The translations under genes were made by a program, and so were the position numbers. From NCBI RefSeq assembly GCF_018917865.1, contig NZ_JAHLPM010000006.1, forward strand, positions 124,001-188,000: a DNA stretch of 64,000 bases. The letters are read 5' to 3'. Below the pieces are notes generated by a model that had not been told where the DNA came from, ran no database searches, and worked only from the letters and a program-made list of their open reading frames with translations. The DNA is from Tissierella simiarum. GTDB taxonomy: Bacteria > Bacillota > Clostridia > Tissierellales > Tissierellaceae. Shown here piece after piece: positions 1 to 8,220 of the stretch; position 1 is the first letter of the stretch, and each line of letters opens with the position of its first letter.

Positions 1-2
1 TT

Positions 3-1295
3 AAAAACTTAACGAAAAAAGGCAACAAGTCCAATTTGAGTATTTTAGGAAAATTTATTATAGCATTTTTCGGAGCCTCCGTACTGGCAGGAATAATTGC
101 CTTATTTCTACACAACACTATAGGAAAGATGTTGAATACTCCCAGTTTTTTAGAAGGAATATTATCGGTGATTATAGAAATAGTAATAAGTATGATATTT
201 TTGGTAATTTGTATAAAGAAAATATTCTTGAATCCTTTAAATGAACTTAGGTCTTGTATGGCAGAGTTATCTAAAGGAAATTTAAACGTAAAGGTAGAAG
301 TAAAAACTACTGATGAAATTGGGAAATTTATGGAAGATTTTAATCAAATGGTAGAGAATATGAAAGAACCCTTTAAGGAGATTCAAGATCCATTAGATAT
401 GTTAGTGAAAATGTCTAGTGGATTAAGTAGCATTTCAGAACAAACCAATATAGCTACTCATGAAATAGCAAAAACTATGGAAGAAATAGCAAGTAATGCC
501 ACAGAGCAAGCAGGTAATGCAGAAATATGCGTTTCTGCTATGGGAGAGTTAGCTAGCATGATGGAAAGTATTACCGAGAAAACGGCGATAATGAATGAAT
601 TTGCTCAAAAAGCTAGTGAATACAGTAAAACTGGACATGGGATAGTAGATTTATTGACAAATAAATCAGAAGAAAACAAAGAAGTAACGGCAGAAGTAAA
701 TCAGACAGTTCAAAATGTAGATAATAGTATTAAGCATATAGGTACAATTACGGAAGTAATTAAAGGTATAGCAAGTCAAATTAATCTACTAGCTTTAAAT
801 GCAGCTATTGAATCAGCAAGAGCTGGAGAAGCAGGAAGAGGATTTGCTGTAGTTGCTGAAGAAGTAAGAAAATTAGCAGAGCAGTCTTCTGAAGCTGTTA
901 ATGAGATTGAAGGATTGATATTAAATATTCAACAAGAGTCTAATATAGCTGTTAATGCAATGGAGCAAGTAATATATACGGTACAGGAGCAAGATAAGGC
1001 TGTTCATGAAACAGAAAAAGTATTTGATGATATTACCTATTCTATTGATACTTTAATTGAAAAGGTTGTAGAAGTGAAAGATCATAATGAAGAAATGGTT
1101 AATATGAAAAATATTGTAATAGAAGCTATAGAAGGTGTTTCAGCTATTTCCCAAGAAACAGCGGCAGCTACAGAACAAGTTTCAGCTAATAATGAAGAAA
1201 ATTTAGCAGCAATAGAAGAAATTTCATCTCATTCAGAAAGTTTAAATGATGTTGTTAATACCCTTAATATATCTGTAAGTAATTTTAATATTTAA
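3..1295 (+). CDS. Methyl-accepting chemotaxis protein (5' end cut by window edge)
   Basis: Membrane chemoreceptor that would signal to CheA/CheW. Counting from the TTG at 36, there are two membrane segments (about 7-25 and 41-61) separated by only a short loop, a HAMP region (about 48-112), and a long coiled-coil signalling domain whose conserved tip ([20 protein letters not shown]) lies near residues 254-273. The near absence of an extracellular domain suggests that it senses the membrane, cytoplasm or energy state rather than a periplasmic ligand. The frame stays open upstream of 36 to the window edge (residues [11 protein letters not shown]), so the true start probably lies at or just outside base 1 and the TTG is not needed. 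No chemotaxis partners are adjacent. The family call is firm; the ligand is unknown. Confidence 0.93.
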   Translation, partial: KNLTKKGNKSNLSILGKFIIAFFGASVLAGIIALFLHNTIGKMLNTPSFLEGILSVIIEIVISMIFLVICIKKIFLNPLNELRSCMAELSKGNLNVKVEVKTTDEIGKFMEDFNQMVENMKEPFKEIQDPLDMLVKMSSGLSSISEQTNIATHEIAKTMEEIASNATEQAGNAEICVSAMGELASMMESITEKTAIMNEFAQKASEYSKTGHGIVDLLTNKSEENKEVTAEVNQTVQNVDNSIKHIGTITEVIKGIASQINLLALNAAIESARAGEAGRGFAVVAEEVRKLAEQSSEAVNEIEGLILNIQQESNIAVNAMEQVIYTVQEQDKAVHETEKVFDDITYSIDTLIEKVVEVKDHNEEMVNMKNIVIEAIEGVSAISQETAAATEQVSANNEENLAAIEEISSHSESLNDVVNTLNISVSNFNI

Positions 1296-1384
1296 TGAAC
1301 AAATTTAGTTATGAGATAATAAATTGGTCAAATAGTTAGGATATATTTTAATAATATATTATTAAGATATTAAAAAAGCTTTTT

Positions 1385-1414
1385 AACATCTATCATTTAG
1401 GTAGATGTTATTTT
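1385..1414 (+). terminator. Terminator-like hairpin after the chemoreceptor
   Basis: AACATCTA pairs with TAGATGTT across a 9-base loop and is followed by ATTTTG. It lies 90 bases after the MCP stop. The T-run is short. Confidence 0.5.
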
Positions 1415-1445
1415 GTGTCTAAAAAATTTATTATGATTTATGAAA

Positions 1446-1486
1446 AAAGTGGCTGTATTAAGATAATTTTAACATAGTCACTTTTT
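1446..1486 (+). terminator. Second hairpin in the MCP-tlp gap
   Basis: AAAGTGGCT pairs with AGTCACTTT (one G-U), followed by TT. The 1296-1641 gap holds this hairpin and the one at 1385 but no coding signal. Confidence 0.4.
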
Positions 1487-1641
1487 AAATATATTTGCAG
1501 TAAAAATGAGTAAAGAAAAGGAAAAGAATAATAAGTCAATTTATAGACATAATAAAATAGAAGATATGTATTTATAAGGAACTACACATTTCTCATTTAT
1601 TGACAAATATAGATTATATTAAAATAAGGGGATGTGAAACT

Positions 1642-1875
1642 ATGAAAAACAAACCAAAACCAGATGACAGAAGAGATAATGTAGATAAAATCCAATATAA
1701 TATTGATCAAACCATTAAGAATTATAGACTTGCTGAAGAGATGATTTCAGAAACAGACGATGAAAAAATGAAGAAAGCATTAGAAGAAAAAAATGAGAGA
1801 AGAGAAGAATCACTTAATTCCATGAGAAAAGAAATTAAAGACGAAGCAACAGATAAACAGAATGAATATAAGTAA
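1642..1875 (+). CDS. tlp: Small acid-soluble spore protein Tlp
   Basis: A 77-residue hydrophilic, highly charged protein that matches the Tlp spore-core family from end to end: a PDDRRDNVDKIQ segment near the start, a central helical stretch, and EKNERREESLNSMRKEIKDE toward the end. In Bacillus, Tlp is made in the forespore under sigma G and is broken down on germination. The start at 1642 was chosen because it follows an AGGGGATGTG-type ribosome site and gives the family length; an in-frame ATG at 1600 would add 14 atypical residues. A strong terminator follows at once, so it is monocistronic. This gene is the clearest sign that the organism forms spores. No sigma G promoter could be placed with confidence. 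Confidence 0.9.
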   Translation: MKNKPKPDDRRDNVDKIQYNIDQTIKNYRLAEEMISETDDEKMKKALEEKNERREESLNSMRKEIKDEATDKQNEYK

Positions 1876-1878
1876 TAA

Positions 1879-1928
1879 AAATAAATCCTTGCCTCCTACT
1901 CTATTTTAGGAGGCAGGGATTTATTTTT
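1879..1928 (+). terminator. Strong intrinsic terminator of tlp
   Basis: AAATAAATCC plus GCCTCC pairs with GGAGGC plus GGATTTATTT, ending in a T-rich tract. The stem is long and partly GC-rich. Confidence 0.85.
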
Positions 1929-2116
1929 ATTAAATATAGAGTACAATCACTTATCATAATTTCTCATAAAGCTATATGAGCTGATATTTTTTTTATAAGG
2001 TGTCAGCTTAATTTTTAAAATAATAGAAATCTTCTATATAAATCTTATCAAGGAGATTACCTATTTTTGACGTTGATGATATTATATCGTATGCTTTAGT
2101 TAAGGTACATTCTAAT

Positions 2117-2163
2117 AAGCCATATCTTATTGTATTTATTCTACAATAAGATATGGCTTTTCT
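2117..2163. terminator. Perfect 18-bp inverted repeat, terminator-like
   Basis: AAGCCATATCTTATTGTA (2117-2134) is perfectly complementary to 2142-2159 and is followed by TTTTCTA. There is no gene directly upstream on either strand. The 1929-2320 gap otherwise shows only a weak hairpin at 1979-2008 and short open stretches without starts. Confidence 0.5.
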
Positions 2164-2320
2164 AAATATGCATTTTTTAAGCTCAGCTCAATTTATGTGA
2201 AATATATTTTGGAAAGATTATCTTAATTTTTCCTTGTTAAATAGTTTTTGAGAAATTTTTAAAATATTATGTAATGAAATCAAAACATTTTCGTATTAAC
2301 ATATGAGAAAGGAGGTATAG

Positions 2321-2344
2321 ATGTCTCTGAGTATACTTAGCTAA
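2321..2344 (+). CDS. Possible 7-codon leader ORF before the ECF sigma gene
   Basis: An excellent ribosome site (AAAGGAGGT, 2308-2316) precedes ATG TCT CTG AGT ATA CTT AGC TAA, encoding MSLSILS. The sigma-factor gene begins 34 bases downstream behind a second AAGGAGG. It could be a leader peptide that couples translation to the sigma gene, or simply a decayed start. Purely positional evidence. Confidence 0.3.
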   Translation: MSLSILS

Positions 2345-2377
2345 GTAAAGATGTTAGGAGAAGGAGGTTTTAAAAAG

Positions 2378-2938
2378 GTGCAGCAACTTACTTTGGTTGA
2401 TACTTTAAATGAAAAGGAAACTAGAGAAGATTTATGTAAAGAAGTAGATTTTACTTATATTTTTGAAACTTACTATAAAAGGGTCTATAACTATATATAT
2501 TATCGAGTCAACTGCCACTATACAGCAGGAGATTTGACTAGTCAAGTTTTTGAAAAATCCATGCTTAAAATAAATACGTATTCTGAAAGCAAATCACCCT
2601 TTGAAGTGTGGTTGTTTGCCATAGCGAAAAATGTAGTAAACGACTATTTCAGAAGTCTAAAAAAAACACAGATTTTTTCTCTGGATGCAATTAAGGAATT
2701 AGTGTCAAAGAAAAAAACTCCAGAAGACATAGTAGAAACATCGGAAACTAATGATGAACTCCTAAGGGCATTAAAAATTCTAGATACAAGAGAGAGAAAT
2801 ATAATAGCACTTAAATTTGGTGCAGATTTAAGAAATAGAGAAATAGCAGAAATATTAGATCTTACTGAAAGTAATATTGGGGTAATCCTCTATCGAACAA
2901 TGAAAAAACTGAAAAAAGAATTAGAAAGAGAGGAATAA
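2378..2938 (+). CDS. ECF-type RNA polymerase sigma factor
   Basis: About 186 residues with sigma region 2 in the first half (FETYYKRVYNYIYYRVNC through PFEVWLFAIAKNVVNDYF) and a region 4 helix-turn-helix near the C terminus (LDTRERNIIALKFGA, then NREIAEILDLTESNIGVILYR). No region 3, as expected for ECF factors. The GTG at 2378 was chosen because AAGGAGG ends 10 bases upstream; an ATG at 2351 in the same frame lacks a good ribosome site. The downstream gene starts two bases after the stop and encodes a membrane protein that looks like the cognate anti-sigma factor, so the pair probably forms a membrane-stress circuit. The target promoter is unknown. Confidence 0.9.
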   Translation: MQQLTLVDTLNEKETREDLCKEVDFTYIFETYYKRVYNYIYYRVNCHYTAGDLTSQVFEKSMLKINTYSESKSPFEVWLFAIAKNVVNDYFRSLKKTQIFSLDAIKELVSKKKTPEDIVETSETNDELLRALKILDTRERNIIALKFGADLRNREIAEILDLTESNIGVILYRTMKKLKKELEREE

Positions 2939-2940
2939 AT

Positions 2941-3912
2941 ATGGGCAGAAAAGGTATTGAAGATAGATTTGCTATAGAGATGGACGCTTATTTAAAGGGA
3001 ATAAAAAGCTCAAACAAATTAGAATCAGAAGAATGCAATGAACTTTTAGAACTAGGTAAGGCTTTATCTGATAAAGATTTTAGTGAAAGTAGCAATAAAG
3101 AAGAAGTATTTAATAAAACTTTAAAAAATATTAGTAAATATAAAGGAGAGGATATAATGAAAAAATCAAAGGGAACTAAACATCCTATTACTAAAGTAGC
3201 ATCCTTTGCATTGGTATGTATATTAGGTTTTTCTTTAATGCAAGCATCCTTTGCACAGGATGTAATAAACAAAATAGTAAGGACTATATCTCTTGGGCAT
3301 ATAACAATCTATGAAGAAGAGTCTTCAGAAATAGAATCATATCCTGTTCCAAGTAAGCTTAAAGGGAAAGTTTTCGATAAAGATGGAAATCCAATAGAAG
3401 TATTTTCGAAAGATAATGCTGGGAATATATATACAGCTGACGGTGAAAAAATTGCTGATTTAGATTTTTTAACTGGTGAAATAACAACTGTAGCTCAATG
3501 GGAAAAAGAAAAAGAAGAATATACTTTAGTAGTTGAAAATATTAGTGAACTAAATGATTATACTTGTTTTAATGTTATACTTCCTAGCTATTTACCAGAA
3601 GGCTATGAATTTGATAGAGCAGAATTTTTTAAAGATGAAAATGGTATTGTAGAGAATACTAAATATATTGTTTTATACTTTACTAATGAAAAAACAGGGA
3701 AATATATTTATATGCAACAAAGATTTGCTGATGAAGAAACTGCATATGAAACGGGAGCAGATAAGGTTGAAGAAATAAAAATTAATGGCGTAGATGCTAT
3801 AATGTATGATGAGAGAAATATTGACTGGGAAGCTAATGGTGTGATTTACATGTTAAATGGCAGAGAAATTACCAAAAATGAATTAATAAAGATTGCAGAA
3901 TCTATTAAATAG
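2941..3912 (+). CDS. Membrane anti-sigma factor-like protein with DUF4367-type C-terminal domain
   Basis: A 323-residue single-pass protein. Residues 1-83 form a charged cytosolic part that would bind the ECF factor, about 84-104 is a membrane segment (VASFALVCILGFSLMQASFA), and the outside part ends in a DUF4367-like sensor domain (VILPSYLPEGYEFDRAEFF, later VEEIKINGVDAIMYDE). The start lies two bases after the sigma-factor stop, so the two are translationally coupled. A similar ectodomain style (pdFiPsGYe...) recurs in the two M56 proteins at 28.5-33.5 kb. The N-terminal part lacks an obvious zinc anti-sigma HxxxCxxC motif. The regulator role is inferred from operon position and topology. 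Confidence 0.78.
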   Translation: MGRKGIEDRFAIEMDAYLKGIKSSNKLESEECNELLELGKALSDKDFSESSNKEEVFNKTLKNISKYKGEDIMKKSKGTKHPITKVASFALVCILGFSLMQASFAQDVINKIVRTISLGHITIYEEESSEIESYPVPSKLKGKVFDKDGNPIEVFSKDNAGNIYTADGEKIADLDFLTGEITTVAQWEKEKEEYTLVVENISELNDYTCFNVILPSYLPEGYEFDRAEFFKDENGIVENTKYIVLYFTNEKTGKYIYMQQRFADEETAYETGADKVEEIKINGVDAIMYDERNIDWEANGVIYMLNGREITKNELIKIAESIK

Positions 3913-3939
3913 TTTAAAAAACTAGATAGGATATTATAA

Positions 3940-3984
3940 AACTAAAATGACTTAATGCCTTGCATTAAGTCATTTTAGTTTAGA
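3940..3984 (+). terminator. Strong intrinsic terminator of the sigma/anti-sigma operon
   Basis: A 19-bp perfect stem (3940-3958 with 3962-3980) with a short loop. It is AT-rich and ends in TTTAG. Confidence 0.85.
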
Positions 3985-4052
3985 AACCATTTGCTTAGGG
4001 TATATAGAATGAGTTAGAACGAAGAAGCCATCTTGCTATGAAATGGTAATAG

Positions 4053-4229
4053 TTATTATCTGACGGATTCCCCGCACGGATCACACGAGCTATCCGATAT
4101 CAGTTTATTTTTCCTTCTGTTCAAAGTGAAGGGGAAGATGTAAGTTATACTAATGGTATAATTAATGAAGTTAATCTTTCATTTTTCAACAGGTATGTCA
4201 GGGGTGATAAAGTCTGTTTTTCTAGATAA
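4053..4229 (+). pseudogene. Start-less coding remnant of unknown family
   Basis: A 58-codon open stretch with protein-like composition (LLSDGFPARITRAIRYQF... ending NRYVRGDKVCFSR) that begins right after TAG and has no start codon or ribosome site. Locally it is richer in G+C (CGGATTCCCCGCACGGATC) than its surroundings. A second short ORF in another frame, 4196-4273 (begins MSGVIKSVFLDN), overlaps its end, as a frameshifted continuation would. I do not recognise the family. The rest of the 3985-4342 gap shows nothing else. Confidence 0.35.
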
Positions 4230-4342
4230 TATATCAAAGCATTATCCTGAAATAGGGATTGTAAAGTACTGAATATTATATAAAAAATTGGAATTTTAAT
4301 ATTCTATTATTTTAGCTATTTATAAAATGAGGTGTATTTTTA

Positions 4343-5041
4343 ATGAAAAGTAGAATTCTGCTTATTGAAGATGATATAAGTATTAGCGAAATGATCACAG
4401 ATTATCTAACTAGAGAAGGATTTATTGTAGTACCTGCTTTTAACGGCGAAGAAGGAATATGTAAATTTTTAAAGGATTCTTTTGACTTGATAATACTTGA
4501 TATAATGATGCCAAAACTTGATGGAATGGAAGTTATGAGAATAGTTAGGGAAAAAAGTTTAATACCGATCTTGATTATATCTGCTAAAGATAGCGATGTT
4601 GATAAAGTTATAGGACTAGGTTTGGGGGCTGATGACTATATTTCTAAGCCATTTTCAATGATTGAAATTTTGGCTAGGATTAAGGCAGCTATAAGACGTG
4701 CTACTACTTACTCTAATGATAATAAAAAAGAAGAAACAAATGTTATAAAAATTCATGATCTTATTATTAATTCAAATAATTTTTCAGTAATTAAAAATGG
4801 TAAAAGCATACAGCTTACAGCAAAAGAATTTGATATATTAAAGCTATTTGTTACAAATCCTAATAAGGTCTTTACTAAAGCACAAATTTATAATTTCGTT
4901 TGGAAAGATGATTATTTTGGCGATGAGAATGTAATTAATGTCCATATAAGTAGGTTAAGAGAAAAGATAGAAGATATTCCATCTCAGCCTAAATATATTA
5001 AGACTCTATGGGGCATAGGATATAGATTAGGAGATATTTAA
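4343..5041 (+). CDS. OmpR/PhoB-family response regulator
   Basis: A 232-residue two-domain regulator. The receiver domain has the acidic pair EDD at 9-11, the phospho-acceptor Asp53 in LIILDIMMPK, and the Lys in SKPF near residue 103. The winged-helix DNA-binding domain covers about residues 133-232 (LTAKEFDILKLF... VWKDDYFGDENVINVHISRLREKI... IKTLWGIGYRLG). The ribosome site is modest (ATGAGGTG). Its histidine kinase starts one base after the stop, and an ABC exporter follows, which is the usual layout of a peptide-antibiotic sensing and detoxification module. Confidence 0.95.
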   Translation: MKSRILLIEDDISISEMITDYLTREGFIVVPAFNGEEGICKFLKDSFDLIILDIMMPKLDGMEVMRIVREKSLIPILIISAKDSDVDKVIGLGLGADDYISKPFSMIEILARIKAAIRRATTYSNDNKKEETNVIKIHDLIINSNNFSVIKNGKSIQLTAKEFDILKLFVTNPNKVFTKAQIYNFVWKDDYFGDENVINVHISRLREKIEDIPSQPKYIKTLWGIGYRLGDI

Positions 5042-5042
5042 T

Positions 5043-5978
5043 ATGATTAATTTTTTGCTGATGATAATCATTGCTTTAATAATAATCATTTATTTTCAAT
5101 ATAAATCTCAAAAACGTAGAAGTAGAGACTTAAAATACACCTATGAAAAGCTAAATAAAATTATAAAAAATGATACTTCTAAAAGACTTTTGCTTTTTAC
5201 TGAAGATAAAGAACTTATATCTTTTTTAATAGAGATAAATAATTTGCTAGATTATAATCAAAAAATATTGTCAGAGCACATAAGAACAGAAACATCAATG
5301 AAAAAGATGCTTTCGAATATCTCTCATGATTTAAAGACTCCCCTTACAGTTATATTAGGATATATTGAAACTATAAGACTTCATAGTAATATGGACAGTG
5401 ATGAAAGGGATAAGTTACTTTTAAAGGTACAAAATAAAACGATAGAAGTATTAGAACTTATTAATAAATTTTTTGACTTGGCGAAGCTGGAGTCGGGAGA
5501 CCAAGATATTCAAACAACAAGAATTAATATAAATGAAGTTTGCAGAAAAAACATTTTAGCTTTTTACGATATATTAACTTCTAAAGGGCTTGAGGTTAAT
5601 ATTGATATTCCTCAAAGGAGTATTTATGTCTTAGGAAATGAAGAATCCATTAATAGGATATTGAACAATTTGATTTCAAATGCTATCAACTATGGAAATG
5701 GAGGAAATATTATAGGTTTAACCTTGAGAGAAGATGAAGAATTTGCTTATATAGACATTTGGGATAAAGGCAAGGGATTCAATGAATTAGATAAGGATAG
5801 GGTCTTTGAAAGAATGTACACTCTTGAGGATTCAAGAAATAAATCTTACCAAGGCAGTGGTCTTGGTCTTACCATAACTAAAAGACTTGTTGAAAGATTA
5901 GGTGGAGAAATTTTTCTTTATAGCAAACCCTATGAAAAAACAGTGTTTTCTTTTAAATTGAAGAGAATTACTTATTAA
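5043..5978 (+). CDS. Sensor histidine kinase
   Basis: A 311-residue kinase partnered with the upstream regulator. It has a single predicted N-terminal membrane segment (about 2-18, LLMIIIALIIIIYF), essentially no extracellular domain, then a HisKA domain with His95 in SNISHDLKTPLTVILGY and a HATPase domain with N box NRILNNLISNAINYG, DKGKGF and GSGLGLTITKRLVERLGG. Kinases of this minimal intramembrane-like build often sense cell-envelope antibiotics through a partner ABC transporter; the next two genes fit this. The antibiotic is not identifiable from sequence. Confidence 0.95.
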   Translation: MINFLLMIIIALIIIIYFQYKSQKRRSRDLKYTYEKLNKIIKNDTSKRLLLFTEDKELISFLIEINNLLDYNQKILSEHIRTETSMKKMLSNISHDLKTPLTVILGYIETIRLHSNMDSDERDKLLLKVQNKTIEVLELINKFFDLAKLESGDQDIQTTRININEVCRKNILAFYDILTSKGLEVNIDIPQRSIYVLGNEESINRILNNLISNAINYGNGGNIIGLTLREDEEFAYIDIWDKGKGFNELDKDRVFERMYTLEDSRNKSYQGSGLGLTITKRLVERLGGEIFLYSKPYEKTVFSFKLKRITY

Positions 5979-6027
5979 TAAAATGAAGTAAAATTAAATG
6001 AAAATCTATACTTAATAGAAAGGAGAG

Positions 6028-6063
6028 CAAGATGCTGACATAAAGAAAGTATCTTGTTTTTTT
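6028..6063 (+). terminator. Intrinsic terminator/attenuator between kinase and ABC genes
   Basis: CAAGATGCT pairs with AGTATCTTG (one G-U) and is followed by seven T. It separates the regulator-kinase genes from the ABC genes. A three-codon ORF lies inside the left arm and loop. Confidence 0.7.
6032..6043 (+). CDS. Possible three-codon leader ORF (MLT) inside the terminator
   Basis: AAAGGAGAG (6019-6027) lies 4 bases before ATG CTG ACA TAA. The start codon is in the left arm of the terminator stem, so a ribosome here would prevent the hairpin forming. It may be an attenuation switch for the downstream exporter. Very short, so chance is a real alternative. Confidence 0.25.
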   Translation: MLT

Positions 6064-6164
6064 ATAAGAAAAAAACTTAATAATTTTGTAAGATTTGAGA
6101 AATAAAAAAGATACTTTTAATATTTATAATTAAAATATAGCTTACAATTATGAGGAGGGGAAAA

Positions 6165-7088
6165 ATGACACATATATTAAAGACATATAATTTAACGAAA
6201 GCATTTAATGGTAAAGAAGTCATATTAAATATAAATATGAGTGTAAAAAAAGGAGAAATTTATGGATTCTTAGGACCTAATGGAGCGGGTAAAACAACGG
6301 TAATGAGAATGATAACAAATCTTCTTAAGCCTACTAGTGGTGAAATTGAAATTTTGGGTGAAAAACTAACGGATAGGTCTTATGAAGTACTAAAGAGAAT
6401 GGGAACAATTATTGAATATCCAGTATTTTATGATAAACTTACTGCTAGAGAAAACTTAGAACTTCATTGTGAATATATGGGATACTATGATAAAAAGGCT
6501 ATAGACAATGCATTAAAGCTTGTTGATTTAAAAGGTATTGATAACAAGCCAGTTAAAGAGTTTTCTTTAGGAATGAAACAAAGACTCGGTATAGCAAGGG
6601 CGATAACAACAAAACCAGAGTTTTTAATGCTCGATGAGCCTATTAATGGACTAGATCCAATAGGGATTAAAGAGTTTAGGAGCCTATTTAAAATGTTGAG
6701 TAAAGAATATGGGATGACAGTGTTAATTTCTACTCATATTTTAGGAGAAATTGAACAAATTGCAGATACAATAGGAGTTATAAATAATGGAAGATTACTA
6801 GATGAAGTTCCTATGGATACTATAAGAGGAAAGAATACAGATTATATAGAAGTAGTGACAATGAATTGTAAAAAAGCAGTCTATGTTTTGGAGGATCATC
6901 TTAACATTTCAAACTTTAGAGTTATAGAGAATAATATTATAAGGATATATGAAGATAATATTTCCCAATCTCATATATCTAAAACATTAATATTAAACGA
7001 TGTTCTGATCGAGTCTATAAGTAGGAAGAGTAGTTCTCTTGAAGATTATTTCATGAATTTACTAAATGGAGGTGTTATAGATGCTTAA
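6165..7088 (+). CDS. ABC transporter ATP-binding protein (BcrA/lantibiotic-immunity type)
   Basis: The ATPase subunit of a drug or peptide exporter. It carries Walker A GPNGAGKTT, Q-loop region, signature FSLGMKQRLGIARA, Walker B FLMLDEP, and a C-terminal extension typical of BcrA-like proteins. The ATG at 6165 was chosen because GAGGAGGGG sits at optimal spacing; an ATG at 6150 overlaps this ribosome site. The stop overlaps the start of the permease gene by 8 bases. With the upstream two-component pair it resembles bacitracin/lantibiotic resistance loci; the substrate is inferred only from this context. Confidence 0.93.
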   Translation: MTHILKTYNLTKAFNGKEVILNINMSVKKGEIYGFLGPNGAGKTTVMRMITNLLKPTSGEIEILGEKLTDRSYEVLKRMGTIIEYPVFYDKLTARENLELHCEYMGYYDKKAIDNALKLVDLKGIDNKPVKEFSLGMKQRLGIARAITTKPEFLMLDEPINGLDPIGIKEFRSLFKMLSKEYGMTVLISTHILGEIEQIADTIGVINNGRLLDEVPMDTIRGKNTDYIEVVTMNCKKAVYVLEDHLNISNFRVIENNIIRIYEDNISQSHISKTLILNDVLIESISRKSSSLEDYFMNLLNGGVIDA

Positions 7089-7776
7089 GCTAATAAGGTT
7101 AGAAATGAAAAAATCTAAAATAAGACGATATATAAAGAGTGCCGCTTTCTGTAATTTAGGCATATTGTTTTTTATGATTGTATTTGTTTTTATAGATAAA
7201 ATGGAGGGGGCTAGTATATTTGCTGATTACGATGAAGCTTTTTTAGCAGTTGATGTTCTTGTAAGGGTAACTTTTACAATATTTGCAGCCGTGCTTATGT
7301 CTGGATTAATAATTAATGAATATAAAAATAATACAATTTCTATACTATTTACTTATCCTATAAGTAGAAAAAAATTAATCATATCAAAGTTACTAATTGT
7401 TGTAATATTTACATTTGTATTTATTATTATATCTAATATATTTGTAAATAGTGCCTTATTAACATTAAATATTATTAATAACTTTATCCCAGGTAATTTA
7501 AGTATGACTATTATTAAGGAAAATTCTATAAAGATAGTTATGAATGCTTTATCTTCTTCATGTATAAGTTTAATACCTTTATACTTTGGTATGAGAAAAA
7601 AATCAGCTTCAACTACAATAGTATCCTCTATATTAATAGCACTTATTATTAATGGAAATAATTATGGTTTTTCTTTAAATTCTATTGTTGCAATACCAAT
7701 AACTCTTGCTGCTATAGGAGTATCTATTGCTTATCTATCTATAAAAGATATTGAAAGTAAGGATATAATTAGCTAG
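7081..7776 (+). CDS. ABC-2 type permease of the BcrAB-like exporter
   Basis: A 231-residue membrane protein with about six hydrophobic segments (near 22-38, 60-80, 105-128, 150-165, 180-193 and 205-222) and the LEMKKSKIRRY and EYKNNTISILFTYPISRKKL segments typical of ABC-2 permeases of lantibiotic immunity systems. The start overlaps the ATPase stop by 8 bases. An intrinsic terminator follows, so this is the last gene of the module. Export direction is a family-based inference. Confidence 0.88.
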   Translation: MLKLIRLEMKKSKIRRYIKSAAFCNLGILFFMIVFVFIDKMEGASIFADYDEAFLAVDVLVRVTFTIFAAVLMSGLIINEYKNNTISILFTYPISRKKLIISKLLIVVIFTFVFIIISNIFVNSALLTLNIINNFIPGNLSMTIIKENSIKIVMNALSSSCISLIPLYFGMRKKSASTTIVSSILIALIINGNNYGFSLNSIVAIPITLAAIGVSIAYLSIKDIESKDIIS

Positions 7777-7804
7777 TAGAATCAGCAAATTTAAACAATT
7801 AAAC

Positions 7805-7840
7805 AATACTACTTAGATTTAGGTCTAAGTAGTATTTTGC
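7805..7840 (+). terminator. Intrinsic terminator of the ABC module
   Basis: AATACTACTTAGA pairs with TCTAAGTAGTATT and runs into TTTTG. The remaining gap to 8220 is AT-rich, with no gene signal recognised. Confidence 0.8.
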
Positions 7841-8220
7841 TTCTAAAAAAGTCTCTCCTATACCTGTTACGGAAAATCCTATAATAATAAATCAGGACTC
7901 TTTATAGTATCCTTAGAAACAGCTATAATTAAGTAAAGCCAACTATGGGATTTTATATAAACTAGTGTTAGTATATTAGTATAGTATAAAGATCCAAATT
8001 GATAAATAATGTATAGGGATATAGCAAAAAGTTATAATCTTTTACTTATTCATATAATACATAGAAATTTAGAATAAAATTATAATTCAGACTATGACCA
8101 ATAAAAATACTATTAAATATAGATCTATTTTTTATTTTAGAAAAATTAATGATCGTGTAAATACAAATATAAACTAGAAAATAAAAATAAATACAATGGA
8201 AGAATTGGGAGGTAATGCCA

